Assembly (NCBI GenBank): GCA_030248195.1
Contig: JASAND010028290.1
Span: 1-64,000, forward strand
DNA from: Trissonchulus latispiculum
Lineage: Eukaryota; Nematoda; Enoplea; Enoplida; Ironidae
Direction of reading: 5' to 3'
Length of the DNA stretch: 64,000 bases
Positions 1-12,901 of this stretch are shown here, one piece after another (position 1 is the first letter of the stretch; each line of letters starts with the position of its first letter). The translations under genes were made by a program, and so were the position numbers. The notes under the pieces are model-generated. The model saw only the letters and a program-made list of their open reading frames with translations, was not told the DNA's origin and ran no database searches.

Positions 1-87
1 GGATTTCTTTTTCTATTTTTCATGAAAGTACTGAAGCACGTTGTTTTTATTTTTATGTATTGTTTTATATTGTTTATTCTGCTATAG

Positions 88-3000
88 ACAACCAAGAAAG
101 TGTCTGAAAAGCTGGCAGAGAATGCTTTTGACCGATTGCTCGATCATCACATTGGAGCCTTGGGTCCGTGGCAATTGATTATGTATGGCTGCTTTATTGT
201 GCTTCAAGTCTTCCAGTCAGCAACTAATCTGGACAGCATCTTTTTCGGGGCAAAGCGAAGTCATTACTGTCGAAACGCAGAACTTGAATCAGCTTCCTGG
301 TTTGACAAGACTCAATATTTCAGTGAAAGAAGTTGCGAAATATTAGGTAATTGTTTAGAGGATTTTCGTGTTTCTTTTGTTTTTTAATTAAACGCTTAGT
401 CAGTTCACAAGAAAGCAATGTGCAGCACAAACATAGAGTGATCTATTTACAAAATTAACCTTTGGCCTTTTCTTGCAAATTGGCCGTATTCAAAACCTTC
501 TCTTTGCCGCCATTCATGGCCTTCTTATTACAAAATCCGGCAAACACCAGTGATCTGTATATTAACTGGCCTATAATGTATGTATGAAGAAAAGGATAAT
601 CTAAAATTAGCTTGCACAAATCGAAAGTTTTCTTCCAAGAAAACATCATAGATATTCGTTCTAGCTGCGTACTGAACAAAGCTTTTCTAATTTTTCGCTA
701 TTTTGTTTTCTTAAAATGGTTGGACGAAATTTTACGCTTTTTTGTGTTCATTTATAAATCAAGCACCTCAAACTTTCATTAGCATGGAACCGGTCAGGGG
801 AACATTTTGTGGTATAATTTCTGCAAAACTGCATCATTCCATCAGACGTGAACCTGGGCAGCCGTTAGTCTGGTTTTGTCTTTGCTATATAAGGCGTGCA
901 GCCAGAGGGATGGCGGGGAGGGCGGCAACCCATCCGTAAGGTTTCTCTGCCCTGCCCCCACCACTGCAAAAAGTTGGATGCAGTATACATGTACGTAATG
1001 CTGTGAAAGTAGTAGAGTATTCAACTCTTCTCCTGTGGTGCTATCCACAAAGATAAGTTGCAGCAGAAATTCCAAAAAGCTTTTGGCTTGCCCTGGCCCT
1101 ACCAAATGTTTTTGGAGGCTTCGCATTCCACGTCACGAAATCATGGTTACATTACTGTTTCTGATGTACGGTAAAGTTCACGAAGGCACAAAGGCGAATA
1201 ATGATATTTGTTATAATAATACCTTACTTTCTATAACACATAACTTTGAATTTTGCAGTCCAACAATCATTTACCGTCCCCACACAATAATTTCTACTAT
1301 TATAATTTCTGTGTATTTACAGTTCCACAACCCACAGACAATATATACTTCCTTTTTACTCATAAAAGCTTTCTTTTCCAACAGTTATCCGTTGAATGAA
1401 GATGGAGAAAGCCACTCCAGCTGCAGAATTTTTGATTTTAATTACGCTGAACTGGCTCAGAAGAGTCAGCCTGAGGAAGCTGAAGCTACAGTTCAGCAGA
1501 TGCTGGTTGATGGTCAAAATTCCACCAAAGACTGCAGTCGTTGGGTTTTCGATCAAACCTACATGACCTATACAATTCAGGAACAGGTTTGTATTTTAAA
1601 ACTGTGTAGTAAGGTGGTGGTTTCCTTTTGTGTAAATTTGGACCTATAAGCTTCAATTCTTTATGAAAGTAGATGAAACTTTCCAAATATGATATTTTGG
1701 TGCTCTTTAACATTCTGGGAACAGTCCCACATTTTTAGGTGAAAATATAAGAAATTTTCGGTTTTTGGTATTATATGTACTCTCAAGATTATACCATACT
1801 CTAGATAGTAGATAGATCAGGTTGGTTGTTATGGATAGAAAGAGGGTACAAAAATGAACATGTTTGCTTTTACAACCTTCGAGCTATCTCTAGTGGTTAA
1901 GTCAGTATAAGCCAAAAACGAATTTTGGGGTCAAAAAACGGCCATTTTCGAGGAAATCAGTTTCTTCAAAATTACTGCCAAATTCTACGGGCAATTTTCG
2001 TTTGCTTATACTCAATCGATACGGGGTCTAATTGCCCATTTTATCAATGTCTGTTAGCTGGGATTCGTTGCTTTAAGCTAGTGATTTGGCCGAAAAACCA
2101 TTTTGGCAAAACTGCGATTATTTTGTTTTGAACATCGATTTCTCAAAAACTACCCAATGGATTTGCCTGCATTTTGGCTGGATGACAATTCGCCCTATTG
2201 CGGAGGGACGTTTTTCTTGGTTTGAGCTAAAACGACTCCAGTTGCGAGAAAACTGAATACAAAGTTGCCAAATTTCGTGTCACCGCACATTTGACGAATT
2301 ATCTCGAGTATTGAGGCTTGTTGAAAAAATTCAGAAAAATGTCCCTTGGCCCATATGTCCTTCACACGGGCACAAGAAAAATTTTCGCCGATTCTACAGT
2401 TTTGAGAAATCGATGTTCAAAAATTTTTGATCTGTATTCAGCCTATCAGATGTCAGTATGCCAGAACATTTTTGCTAGTTTTGTGATAATTTTGCTAGTT
2501 TCGTAAGCTCATGGGAATGTACAGGTTATAAGCTTTAAAGGAATGTATAAAGCTCTTTTCAACTCCCAAAATTGCGGAAGTTATAGCATGGAAGTTAAAG
2601 CATTTCAAAAAATCACCACAAAAACACTGCACAAAAGGATACCACCACCTATAAAAGGATTTTATATGTAATGATAGCTTCATTGATAACGTGATGAAGT
2701 AAAGAAAAATTAGTTAAATGCATTCTTCATTTATTTCTTGCATTTTCTCATACTTTTGTTACTAACTTTTAGTATGGCTTAGTATGTGATAAGGCTGTCC
2801 ACACGGCTCATGCACAAGCTGTTTACATGGCAGGATTTTTTGTTGGGTCGTTTGCTGCCGGGCCTCTTTCAGACAAGTAAGACTGTTCTTACCTTAGTTC
2901 TATATGTGAGTATATAGGCCGAGTCCTGAAGCAATAACTCAGGTCGAAAAGGTGTGAAGATAAAGATTGTGGAAAAGTGGAAATCTTTTAATTCGTGTTT

Positions 3001-6000
3001 TTTACTGTAAAATAACTTAGGGTAAAAGTGAAGCTGAAAACGTTTGTATTGTGCTTTCAACTTTAGCTTGGGTCGTAAGACAGCCACATTCATCAGCGGA
3101 TTTATCACAACTGTTGCTTCCATTGCTGCCACCTTTTCTCCGGACTACAGAACATTTTTAGCAATTCGCTTTTTTCAAGCGTTGGGGAACATTGCTACAT
3201 GGCTTGCAATTTTCACTCTGTGTAAGTGTAAACAGATCCAATAACTAACAGCTTGCTCGAATGAAAGAAAGAACGGATGTGCTTACATTTCTTTATCGAG
3301 GTCATTTTTGCATAAAGAGAGACGAGAAATAAAAATAACATTTCACTTTTAGCTACTGACTTGCTGGGGTTGCTTTACAGCTGAGATCTTCGTTACTAGA
3401 TAATTAATTAAAGATGGGATAACTGAGGAAGCCGGAAAAGATTTATACAGGTTCCAAAATATTGATCCATAATTTCTGTTTTTGAACCCAAACATTCAGT
3501 GCATGAGTAATGTAAAGAAATCCAATCGCCTTACTCAAATATATAAGTCGAGTTACAAAAATATACTGTATTCAAAACCCGGCAGCGTTGAGCGTGTGCG
3601 AGTACGGTTTAAGTTGTACGAGTACTGATTTATTTAGTTTATATTTATTTGTTTAGTATAAATAATCATTCATTAAGAAACAATTAATACCCAGTGCCTT
3701 CGTACGTAGTTATTGATAAAAGCTATTTTTATTGAATAGGTCAAGAAATTACCACGGCAAGGTATCGGAATTGGGTTGGCGGTTGGTTCTTCCTTCCGTA
3801 TGGAGTTGGAATCACCCTTTTGTCTGCCTTTGCCTATGCACTACGTGACTGGCGTCATCTTCATTTGGCCATATCCTTGCCTTTGCTTTTCTATATTCCG
3901 ACATTTTTGTAAGGATTTGTTTTAATTTAGCTTGGTTAAATTCTCAGTTAAATATGCAACCATGATGCCTTGGAGCTCACGTCCATACGTTGTAAAGCAT
4001 AAAACTTCTGGCCTTCAGTCAGATAAGCAAGTACACCGAATTATTGTCATTTCAGTTTGGATAGGAACTCCAGCTTGGTGCAACTGTAGCGGTTGCTCAG
4101 AGCGCTAATCAGGAAGTCGTGGGTTCGAATCTCACTCGATGCCCGAATTTTTCGGGTCATGTACTGAAGTGACAATTTCATTTCTTCCATAACATCTTTT
4201 AACTGAAATAATTTTAGCAATTTTTAAGTACTGTCATGTCATTGATTGCTGAATGTCAAATCAAACATCACTGACCTTATAAGAAACTGGCATATTTAGA
4301 TACAACTTGGCAGTAATAAAATTTGCAATTCACTTTGCAACAAAAGCTTCATTACTTGGAAAAACTTCAAAGGTTTCGTTTAGCGATTTTATGAAGAATC
4401 CCAAATTTTTACCAATATTTTAGTAGGAAAACCAATTGTCTTCTGGCCATTTCGTTGGCCCAAGTACGGAATTTCCCCCTAAAGTTACAGCAAGAGTGCA
4501 TAATTGCACTATATATAAAAAGATCTTCTGTAATCTAAAGGAATAAATAATGGACTCTTGGTTACAGTTTGTGTCGAACTGTCGAGTCCTGATCGTTTCA
4601 AGTTAGGTTAGTTTAGGTTAGCCACCATAGTTAGGTTTTGTTTTCGTTATTGATGTTTCAAGTTTCACTTTGACTTGACGTTTCACTTTCACTGGTTTCA
4701 CTTCAGCTTGGGCGAGTTGGGTGATTTGGGTGAGCAAAAAGTGCAATTTCTTACGATCTGATCCTTTAGTTGTCAAGCTGTGGGCCTTGTGCAAAAAGGT
4801 TCACTTTTTCTGCTTGGGTGAGTTGGGTGGAGTTGGGGGTGAGCAAAAAGTGCAGCTTCTTGTGATGTGATCGTCTAGCTAGCAGACTGTCGATCTTTAT
4901 TCAAAATTCACAGGATTACGTAGGAGTCGCAATGAATTTTCAAGATGTAACCTGTTCAGCTTTCACAAAATCGCTAATTTTAGCTTACTTTCAGTCTTGT
5001 GAGTGAATCTCCTCGTTGGCTGCTTGTTCGTCGAAAAATTGACGCTGCAGATTCAGTGTTGCGCCGAGCTGCGAAATGGAACCGTAGAATGCACATTTCA
5101 AGGGATCTATTGGATAACGTTTCTTTGGAGATGATAAAGGTGAAACAATAAACATTTGACAATAATGCATCTACAAAATGAACATGATGAAAACAGCTTA
5201 TGTATGTTGGGCCACTAAGTGATGCATCATCATCCATACTTCAGTGGCCTATCTGTCAGGCTAAACTGCTGGATTCCTTGTCAAGAGTCATTTTCAGTAT
5301 TTCTTTGATAAAGCAATTTTTAATAAGGTGACTTAATAAGGTTTAATTTTCGCCTTGTATAAATTGCAGTGACGTTTTAGGAAGAGGAAGCAGCTGCCAC
5401 CAAGAGAATTCAGCTATGGCACTTATTTCGGTATCCTATTCTAGCTGGAAGACTTGTCAACGTCTTTTTTAATTGGTGCGTTTGGCTGAAGAGCATTCTA
5501 ATTTATTAGCGAGACTTTCTAAAAATAAAGACAGGGCAAGGCATTTATTTAAAGTTTCAGTCCATGTAAAACTTTTCCTGGATTTGTGTTTCCTTCATAT
5601 TTTAGGTTTGTTAATTCCATGGTATATTATGGACTTGCTTGGTACATATCTTCCTTCAGCGGAAACCTTTTCATCAACAGTGCCATATCGAACGGAATCG
5701 AAATCCCCAGCTATCTGTGTTGTGTCCTTCTTCTTATGATTGGCCGAATGTGGTCCCTATCATTGACACTCCTTGTCTCAGGCATCGCCTCAATCGTAGT
5801 CACCTTTGTACCTGAAAGTATGTTGGACTTTGTGAAATTTCATCCTGAAAAAAGAAAATATTTTAGTTAGAAGTTGCAAAAGTACATACTAAATCAGTAT
5901 ATAAATTCGTAAATCCGTAAACGATTTTCATTTGGAATGATTTTCTGCCATACTTACATGGTCGTAGTCTCCAAATAATTTAAATAATTGCAACCGAAAA

Positions 6001-8387
6001 TTCGTCATCTGTTATTCTCTGGTGTCATGAATCATATACCGTAATCACTTTGACTATATGTAGTTATCGTTATGTTTCAGGCATACATCAGCTTCAATTA
6101 TTTTTCTTTCTGGTGGGACGATTCGCCATAACTGCGAGCTTTCAGATAGTTTACGTATTTACATCGGAGCTATTTCCAACTGGAGTTCGGACTACAATTT
6201 TGGCCACCAGTTCCATGATTGGGAGGATTGGCTCATTCATTGCTTCATACATAGTCGTTATACCCGACACGGTAAACTGAACTGCCAATTGCAATTAATT
6301 CAGCAATGTACATTTTTACACAACATAGAGTCTTAACCTAACAAATATTAGAGGCGATTTCTTACAGGCAATAGTACATATGTTGAGCAGTCAGTCCTCC
6401 CCCAGCTCAGCCATACGTTCGTACATTTTTCATAGCCGGTGTCACAGGGAAAATTTCCACCCGTGATATCTTTCCCCCCGGAAAAATTTCCCTAGGGAAA
6501 CTGTTTCTCACCGGAAAATTTCCCTAATACAATAATCTTTGATGGATGTAGCAACACAGTATGAGTTATCAAAATTTATAGTTTGTCTCATGTTACGTTT
6601 ATCTGTCTTTGCTAATCTCTCTAACCGAAACAGAAGCTCTGATTAAACGCCTTAAAGTTAAATAAACTTGGATGAAATATATATTTAGTTTAAATTTATA
6701 TTTTATCCATTTCTTATTTCCTAAATTTTAAGGGGGTCTACTCAAAACTTGCAAAAATTACAGATTTTTATTTTTTTTGGCCAAAATTAGTAAACAATGA
6801 TTTTTAGCGATTTGTCAGAAAATTTTGCTAAAATTTGCTAAACAATGAGCAATGTTTGGTAAATCGCTGAGGAGTCTGTCCTTTTTTCTTTTGGACAAGA
6901 GGATCTACACTTTTTTCCCTTCTCGCCGAGGGGGTCTATTCATTGTTTGTCGGTCTGGGGGCAGTCTGCACTCTGCACCCCCCCCCATTCCCTCCACCCT
7001 TTATCCAATAATTAACCATTAATAAATAATTTTTATTTTCGTAATAGAATAAGCTAGCGAGATACTCGGCACATTACGGCCGAAATCTCGGGGATGGTAC
7101 TGCTTATCACTGTTAAAGCATGTGTTCATATGCGAATGAACTAAAACGAATTTGATTGGTTGGTATATATAAGCTACCGTACCTGCCTGGCGCGTCCAAT
7201 CCGATTCATTTAGTCGTTCGCATATAAAAACAAGGTTATCAACGCTAAACTCTTGATTTAACTAAGGTAATTTTTAGCTCATTTACTCCTTTTAACTCAT
7301 CTGTAACGAAATGGGCATAAACGATAAAAGTTTTCTTCGTTGAAAATTCGCATTCGGTTTAAGTGATTACAATTAATTTATACAGAGAAAGCTTAAAACC
7401 GACTCAACTCTTAAGACATAAGATAAAAGAGAATTGAAGTAATGTTTCAGTTAGATATGATGCGATTTGATTCGATTTAGTGACTACTCTTGGTGACATG
7501 AAATTTAATTAGTATTTTAATCCTAGGTGCGTGTTTTAATCTAATCCCTAGAAATATGTAAGATTAAACATAGGTAAATTTAATCAGTTTAAATCATTGA
7601 ATTAGGTTTATTAATCGTTGAACCGTTTAATCCGAGCTTCTGTTTCTTTGTGCAAATTAATTAATGACATTCTGAATTTAAATTAAATGTAAAGGGTGGC
7701 AGGAAAAACGACCAATACAATGCTAAAATAGTTGAATGCGCAATATAAAAATAAGGAGCAAACTTGCAAAGCTTAGTTAAAATTCCTACAATGAATAACA
7801 TCGAAGAAAATAATTACGGTGTTAGGGAAATTTTTCCGGGGGGAAACAATTCTCTAGTGAAGTTTTTCCGGGGGGAAAGATTTCTCTAGGAAAAATTTTC
7901 AAGGGGAAAATTTCCCTAGTGATATTTTTCCAGTGGGGGGGGGGGGAATTTCACGGGGGGAAATTTTCTCTGTGACACCGACATGACGGTGCTGGTGCTC
8001 TACCTCAAATTGCCTATCATCTAACTGAAACTGCGACAGTCTCAATCAATCTCAAATGTAAAAAACTTGTTTTAGGCTGAAAAGGGGACTGAAGAGCATG
8101 ACAGACTGGCGAACGTTCCGCTCCTAATCTTTGGAGTGTTCGGGATTCTTGGCGGCATATTTACATTCCTTTTACCTGAAACGAAAAATAAGAGCTTACC
8201 AGAGGAAATCAGCGATAGTCTCCATAACAAATCACATTATGAGGCCAAAGTGGTCAATAAATTGTATGTTCTTTATTGCTTGCTATTTTGTTTATTTAAT
8301 AAGCTATGTACTAACCACATATTAGTTTTAACTTACGGTGCGGTTATTTTAACTGTCAGCTCAAAGTTTTGCCAAAACAGAGCTTAA
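88..8387 (+). CDS. SLC22-type organic ion transporter (5' partial, multi-exon)
   Basis: Major facilitator superfamily, SLC22 type: predicted plasma-membrane carrier for organic cations, anions or carnitine-like solutes; substrate not inferable. Exons read by ORF, splice sites and phase: 88-346, 1385-1586, 2773-2876, 3067-3221, 3740-3908, 4995-5139, 5381-5475, 5606-5817, 6081-6271, 8076-8387. Hallmarks: AFDRLLDHHIGALGPWQ at the start; CSRWVFD then YGLVCDKA in the loop before TM2; MFS loop GPLSDNLGRK across a splice; SESPRWLL after TM6; SELFPTGVR; LPETKNKSLPEE near the C terminus. All junctions keep phase except the first: exon 88-346 leaves one base but the 1385 acceptor needs two, so a small exon may be missed or the site is wrong. 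The initiator Met lies upstream of the window. The stop at 8385-8387 follows a C-terminal stretch unlike the family, so a further splice near 8262 is possible. The last intron holds a 1.5-kb transposon. Confidence 0.85.
1925..2430. repeat. imperfect inverted-repeat stretch in SLC22 intron
   Basis: Intron sequence carries matching inverted words, for example GAACATCGATTTCTCAAAA near 2129 and its complement TTTTGAGAAATCGATGTTC near 2400. It looks like a decayed palindromic element. Ends and target duplication were not found. Confidence 0.35.
4072..4190 (+). repeat. tRNA-derived SINE-like element
   Basis: An A-box-like word (TAGCGGTTGCTCAGAGCGC, about 4087-4105) and a B-box GGGTTCGAATC (4121-4131) are spaced as in a tRNA gene, but the acceptor stems do not pair and no clean cloverleaf forms. 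It is followed by GAATTTTTCGGGTCATGTACTG. A similar tRNA-like head plus GAATTTTTC tail occurs near 62265, which suggests a SINE family. It lies in an SLC22 intron. Confidence 0.45.
4491..4560. mobile_element. 70-bp foldback relic, CAAGAGT family (FB-G)
   Basis: Starts CAAGAGTGCATAATTGCACTA and ends GGACTCTTG. It is flanked on both sides by the exact 7-bp duplication GTTACAG (4484-4490 and 4561-4567). Its termini match the larger foldback at 26114-26846. It appears to be a short internal-deletion derivative in an SLC22 intron. Confidence 0.7.
6437..7980. mobile_element. 1.5-kb inverted-repeat element, CGGTGTCACAG termini
   Basis: Left end CGGTGTCACAGGGAAAATTT, right end AAATTTTCTCTGTGACACCG. 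The arms (6437-6535 and 7820-7980) repeat GGGAAATTTTTCC-type words in opposite orientation with C/G runs. No clear target duplication. No coding capacity. Positions 7045-7110 (AATAGAATAAGCTAGCGAGA onward) resemble an arm of the foldback at 58302. The element fills the last SLC22 intron. Confidence 0.6.
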
Positions 8388-8474
8388 CTCAAAAACAAAC
8401 AATAGCTGATTCTGAATGTGCTTAATTTTCAAGATGTAGTTTTAGTGAACCAGCTGCAAGCACCTCCATTGGGT

Positions 8475-8792
8475 AGCTAGCCGGGCTGGCTGGGACGAGA
8501 AGTTTTTTAATCTGCGGGCCGGTGCGGGCCGAAACGGGGCGGATCGACTCTAGAAAATGTTGTAAAAGTCACCAAAATTAGCTACACATTTACTGATTCT
8601 GGTTATTTTATAGTAAAATTTAACAGTTCGTAGCATACATATGTAATGTAGCCTCTCCATCTTGCATTGAACCGTTTTTGGCGGGCCGGACCGGACCGAA
8701 AAATTTTGCCAGCGGGCAGGACCGTGCCGGATCGAGTAACATTTTGGAGCTGGGCGGGCCGAAAAAATCCGGCCCGTGCTCATCTCTACAAG
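8475..8792. repeat. GGCCGG-rich dispersed repeat fragment
   Basis: Abrupt GC-rich words (GCGGGCCGG, GGGCCGAAA, GGACCGGACCGAAAAA) end at CCGGCCCGTGCTCATCTCTA. The arrangement of inverted GGGCC words suggests the end of a non-autonomous DNA transposon. I could not pair both termini. Confidence 0.35.
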
Positions 8793-8801
8793 CAAAGAAT
8801 C

Positions 8802-10053
8802 TTAAGGGGGGGTCCATCGTGAAAAATTTTTAGACAACAGATTTAGCTCATTTTCACACATAATCTAGCCACATATGTCGTACATTTCAAGTTTAAATTT
8901 TGAGTTGTTTCGTTTAGTTCTCCGTAAGTTATGAGCCATTCATTGAGTACAATTTGAATGTCAGCGAAAATGACAGTGCTGCAGACAACTGAAGCAAGTT
9001 TGAGCGAATCAACTTTATATGTTTAGCTTATTTTGTTATGCACATTGAAAAACCATTAATAAAAACATTTTCGAACAGATTCGAGCCAGATAAGCATGAC
9101 CAGAAGCTTCCTAAAGGATTTTCCGAAGAAACAAGGGCCCTGTTCCCCCGATGTAATGAAATATTTAAGAGCGCTTAACTTAAAGTAGAAGCATTTGCGA
9201 GCCATAGTTCTATGAGAAGAATTCATCCCTGCACTGAGAGCTTTCGATTGATATATAATATGCCATATTTTGAAAATTTTGAAAAATCGCTGTTTTGTGA
9301 ATTTCGGGGTCTGAGGTTCCCCATTGGCGCACTCAGAAATACTGGACACATCTGTCGGCATAATTCATGCAGCAAATTGATTCTAAGGCATGAATAAATA
9401 TGCTGAAATGCAAAGAATGCAATTTCGCAATATAGCTTGGTCGTAAAATGCCTATCTTTCGAAAAAACTGCAATCTTCGCAAGTTTGTAGAAAAAACTAA
9501 TTTCTGCGCCAAAAAAATCTCGACACTGGCAAAAGATTCGAAGTAACATTGGGTATCGTTCGAAAGCTTTATACATATACTGTGTCACTGTGGAATTAGA
9601 ATTTTTAGTTAGGACTTCTATTTTTTATAATATGCAGTCAAACTTAGTGACCCCCATTTTTGGTCACCAAAAACGACAGATTTTAGCAATTTTCGGCAGT
9701 TCGCTAACTTCAAAAATTCATTAAAATTTTTTGAAGGCCTAACTCAAAATTCTAATTCCACAGTGACACAGTATCTGTTAAGAGGTTTAAATCGATACCA
9801 AATGTTACCCGGTATCTTACACCGGTTTCGAGATTTTTTTGGCGCAGAATTATAATCGACACTTTTTCGATTTTCTATGTTTAACACATGCATACCTCTA
9901 CTTTGAGGTGAATTTTCTCAACAACCGTAAGAGATCCAACTTAAATTTTATAAACTCGTTAAAATATCCCACTTGGAGAATAAAATATGTGAAAATGAGA
10001 AAAATCGGAGATGGTCGAAAAAATGACCCTAAAGTGGACCCCCCCCCCCTTAA
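8802..10053. mobile_element. TTAA-flanked non-autonomous element, copy 1
   Basis: Flanked by TTAA (8802-8805, 10050-10053) with termini GGGGGGGTCCA and TGGACCCCCCCCC. Subterminal words (TTTTCACACATAATCTAGCC; GGAGATGGTCGAAAAA) recur in opposite orientation in the copy at 12902-14155. No transposase ORF. TTAA targets fit piggyBac or Kolobok superfamilies; the G-rich terminus favours neither with certainty. Confidence 0.65.
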
Positions 10054-10321
10054 GCTGATACAGAAAGTCTAATGCATGGTGCTTGTCATTTTTGTTATAT
10101 TAGTGGTTAGGCTGTATTTTCTAGTTGTCAATCCCCGTGGGAGTATGCATAATATAGTTTTATTTTTATTTTAGATGTACATGTGCATCTGGTCAAATTG
10201 GTCCAACAAAAGTGAATGCAGACGTCATGAATTCATCTTTATAATACGGACTTTAGTATATAATACTGAAATTTTCAATGCTTTTCATCAACAGTCAGTA
10301 TACATATTTATTTAATAATAT

Positions 10322-11114
10322 CAAGAGTACATAATAACTAAGAGCGTGACAATCGTCACACTCTTAGTTATCAAGCAGAAAACATCATCTGCACAATAAC
10401 GGCCTACCCCCCCACAACTGAGTACCTGGTGACCCCCTCCACAACTGAGTACCAGGTACACAATTAATCGCAGTATGTTTACATGTTGAAGCTCAAAAGT
10501 GTCCTGCTGCTGATAGAATGTTTTTGGCTTCAACATGTAAACATACAAGCGAGTGCTGCTACACAATTGTGTACCTGGTACCAAGAGTACATAATAGATA
10601 AGAGTATGACAACAGGCAGGCTCTCTGTTATCAGAGCAAAAACTATGCTATGCGCGCTTTCGGCTAACCCCCCCCCCCCACAAATTGACCCCCTCTCACA
10701 CCGCCCCTATATGGGTACGGGGTCCAAACGGGGGTTGCTCACTGCTTTGCATAATTACACGTTATAATTAACCGAGGCCTAATTTGGGAACAGGGTGCAA
10801 GCGTGTATGTTTAACATAAGCATGTAGAAAACATGCTAAGCGAGTGAGCGACCCCCGTTTGGAACTATGTACCCATATAGGGGCGGTGTGAGAGGGGGTC
10901 AATTTGTGGGGGGGGGTTAGCCGATAGCGCGCATAGCATAGTTTTTGCTCTGATAACAGAGAGCCTGCCTGTTGTCATACTCTTATCTATTATGTACTCT
11001 TGCTGGTACTCAGTTGTGGGGGGGGGGGGTAGGCCGTTATTGTGCAGATGATGTTTTCTGCTTGATAACTAAGAGTGTGACGCTTGTCACACTCTTAGTT
11101 ATTATGTACTCTTG
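10322..11114. mobile_element. 793-bp foldback element (FB-A), CAAGAGT family
   Basis: Begins CAAGAGTACATAATAACTAA and ends with its complement. Exact 7-bp duplication ATAATAT on both sides (10315-10321, 11115-11121). Nearly the whole element is a palindrome. Each arm has a small inner hairpin (AACTAAGAG...CTCTTAGTT), then GGCCTACCCCCCC, then a second C-rich block. No ORF of note. Presumed non-autonomous foldback or MITE. Confidence 0.85.
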
Positions 11115-11893
11115 ATAATATTAATATCTGTTTATGGTAGATATTTAATAATCAATGTATGTGTATGTACATAGTATATATGCTTCTGCAATTTACAAAT
11201 AAATGGTGCATGGTACAAACAAATTGAATTTATATACATACCTAGTTTGCCGCGAAGGAAATAATGCAACAAATGATTCTAGAAGTTTTCACGAATCAAA
11301 AACATTAAGCAAGGAATTGGATTTTAGTAGTTTGTTTAAAAGGCTTCAGAGGCTGACTGCTGGATTTTGCCTTATTTTGTAATAACTTGCCTTCTGTGAC
11401 GTGTAATCTCTGAACTAACAAATTGCTGATGGTCAACATTCCAACATGTCGCTTTTTCTTTGTTTTACTGGAAGAATCAGTAGATAGAACTACCGTAAAC
11501 CTTATTACTACCAGTATTATACTAAATCGGTTGGAAACAGTTGGTTAGAATTTGTCATTTGGAAATGTTGGTTTACATGAAGGGTTCTCATTCAGCCATA
11601 AAGTTAGCAATTCCCTGACAGAACCTCACCAGTTGTGCATTCCGATAATTATGACATTTAGGACTTCTCGGCGCCGGGAGTTCTGAAGTAGTTAAAAGCA
11701 GCAAGTGTTCAAATGCCGACAGGCGCCGACTTTGGACAATTCTGTCCGTGTTGTTTGCTTGTTAAAGTGGCAGTAATGTAAATTTAAATAAGCTAACCAT
11801 TTAAAAGAGTCAGCGATGAAATATTATGTACATTTGTTGCTCTATACTACTACAACTGTGTATTATACTTCTCTGCCAAGTTGCTGATTTTTG

Positions 11894-12522
11894 GGGTCTG
11901 TCCCATTATCCCCCCCCATAGCTTCTTAGAAGTACTGAAGATGCACACTTTGACGGATTGAGTTAAAATTTGGTAGGGATAGGTTTTCGGACCTGCTGAT
12001 TTCAAAAATGCAAAAATTTTAAAATTTTAAAGATTTTTTAGAAATTTTAAAATTTTAGTTTGGTAAGGAGGGACCAAGGGGAACCGAAAAATTTTTTGTC
12101 TTCGATTTTGCTGAAAAGATGTATATAGGGGTTTTCGGGGTCGTAGAACACGAATCTGAAATCCGTTTTTCGATCCAGCTTTTCGTTGGCTCAGGCTAAG
12201 CTTACATCTTAAGCTTATAAATTTATCTTTTATTGAGCTAACTAAAAGCTGTATCGAAAAAGGGATTTCTGTTTCGTGTTCTACGACCCCGAAAACCCCT
12301 ATATACATCTTTTCAGCAAAATCGAAGACAAAAAATTTTTCGGTTCCCCTTACCAAACTAAAATTTTAAAATTTTTAAAAAGTTTTTAAATTTTTAAAAT
12401 TTTTGGATTTTTGAAATCAGCAGGCTCGAAAACCTGCCCCTACCAAATTTCAACTCAATCCGTCAAAGTGGGCATCTTCAGTACTTTGACGAAGCTATGG
12501 GGGGGGATAATGGGAAAGACCC
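11894..12522. mobile_element. 629-bp palindromic MITE, GGGTCTTTCCC termini
   Basis: Termini GGGTCTGTCCCATTATCCCC and GGGGATAATGGGAAAGACCC, with an exact 8-bp duplication GATTTTTG (11886-11893, 12523-12530). Long arms pair end to end. An internal TTTTAAAATTTTAAA tract and a GTCGTAGAACACGAATCTGA word are shared with 16840-17476. The 8-bp target and GG-start would suit Merlin-like elements, but this is inference. Confidence 0.8.
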
Positions 12523-12901
12523 GATTTTTGCCTAAAAGCCAACCTTTGCTTCAGCATTGCTTCAGCAGCAAATTGCGGATATTTATTAAATATTAAAGTT
12601 GCCTGAAATCTGAGGTACAATGGGTCGGGGTTTAGATTATTTCAATTTTTTGTTTTACGGTGTCTCTAACTATCCCAAATAAGGTGGCAATTTTATAACG
12701 AATTTTTTAAATATGAGTTTTTCATTTTTGTTGAGCGGTCACCCGCCAGCTCAGCTCTGTCTTACCTTTGTTGAAAAGGAGAGTTTGAGAACTTGAAGAC
12801 AAAGTATGGGAACAGTTTCAAACGGAAAATTAAAAATTTGACTAAAAGTCCAATAACTGGTTGAAAATGATGCGTACTTTCTGGTTAGTCTTATAGCCTT
12901 C

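Noticed and set aside
4072..4145. Functional tRNA gene
   Set aside because: A and B boxes are present but acceptor and anticodon stems do not pair; fits a SINE head better.
9056..9588. ORFs of 100-121 codons on the minus strand
   Set aside because: They lie inside the TTAA element, recur in the copy at 12902-14155 and show no transposase motif.
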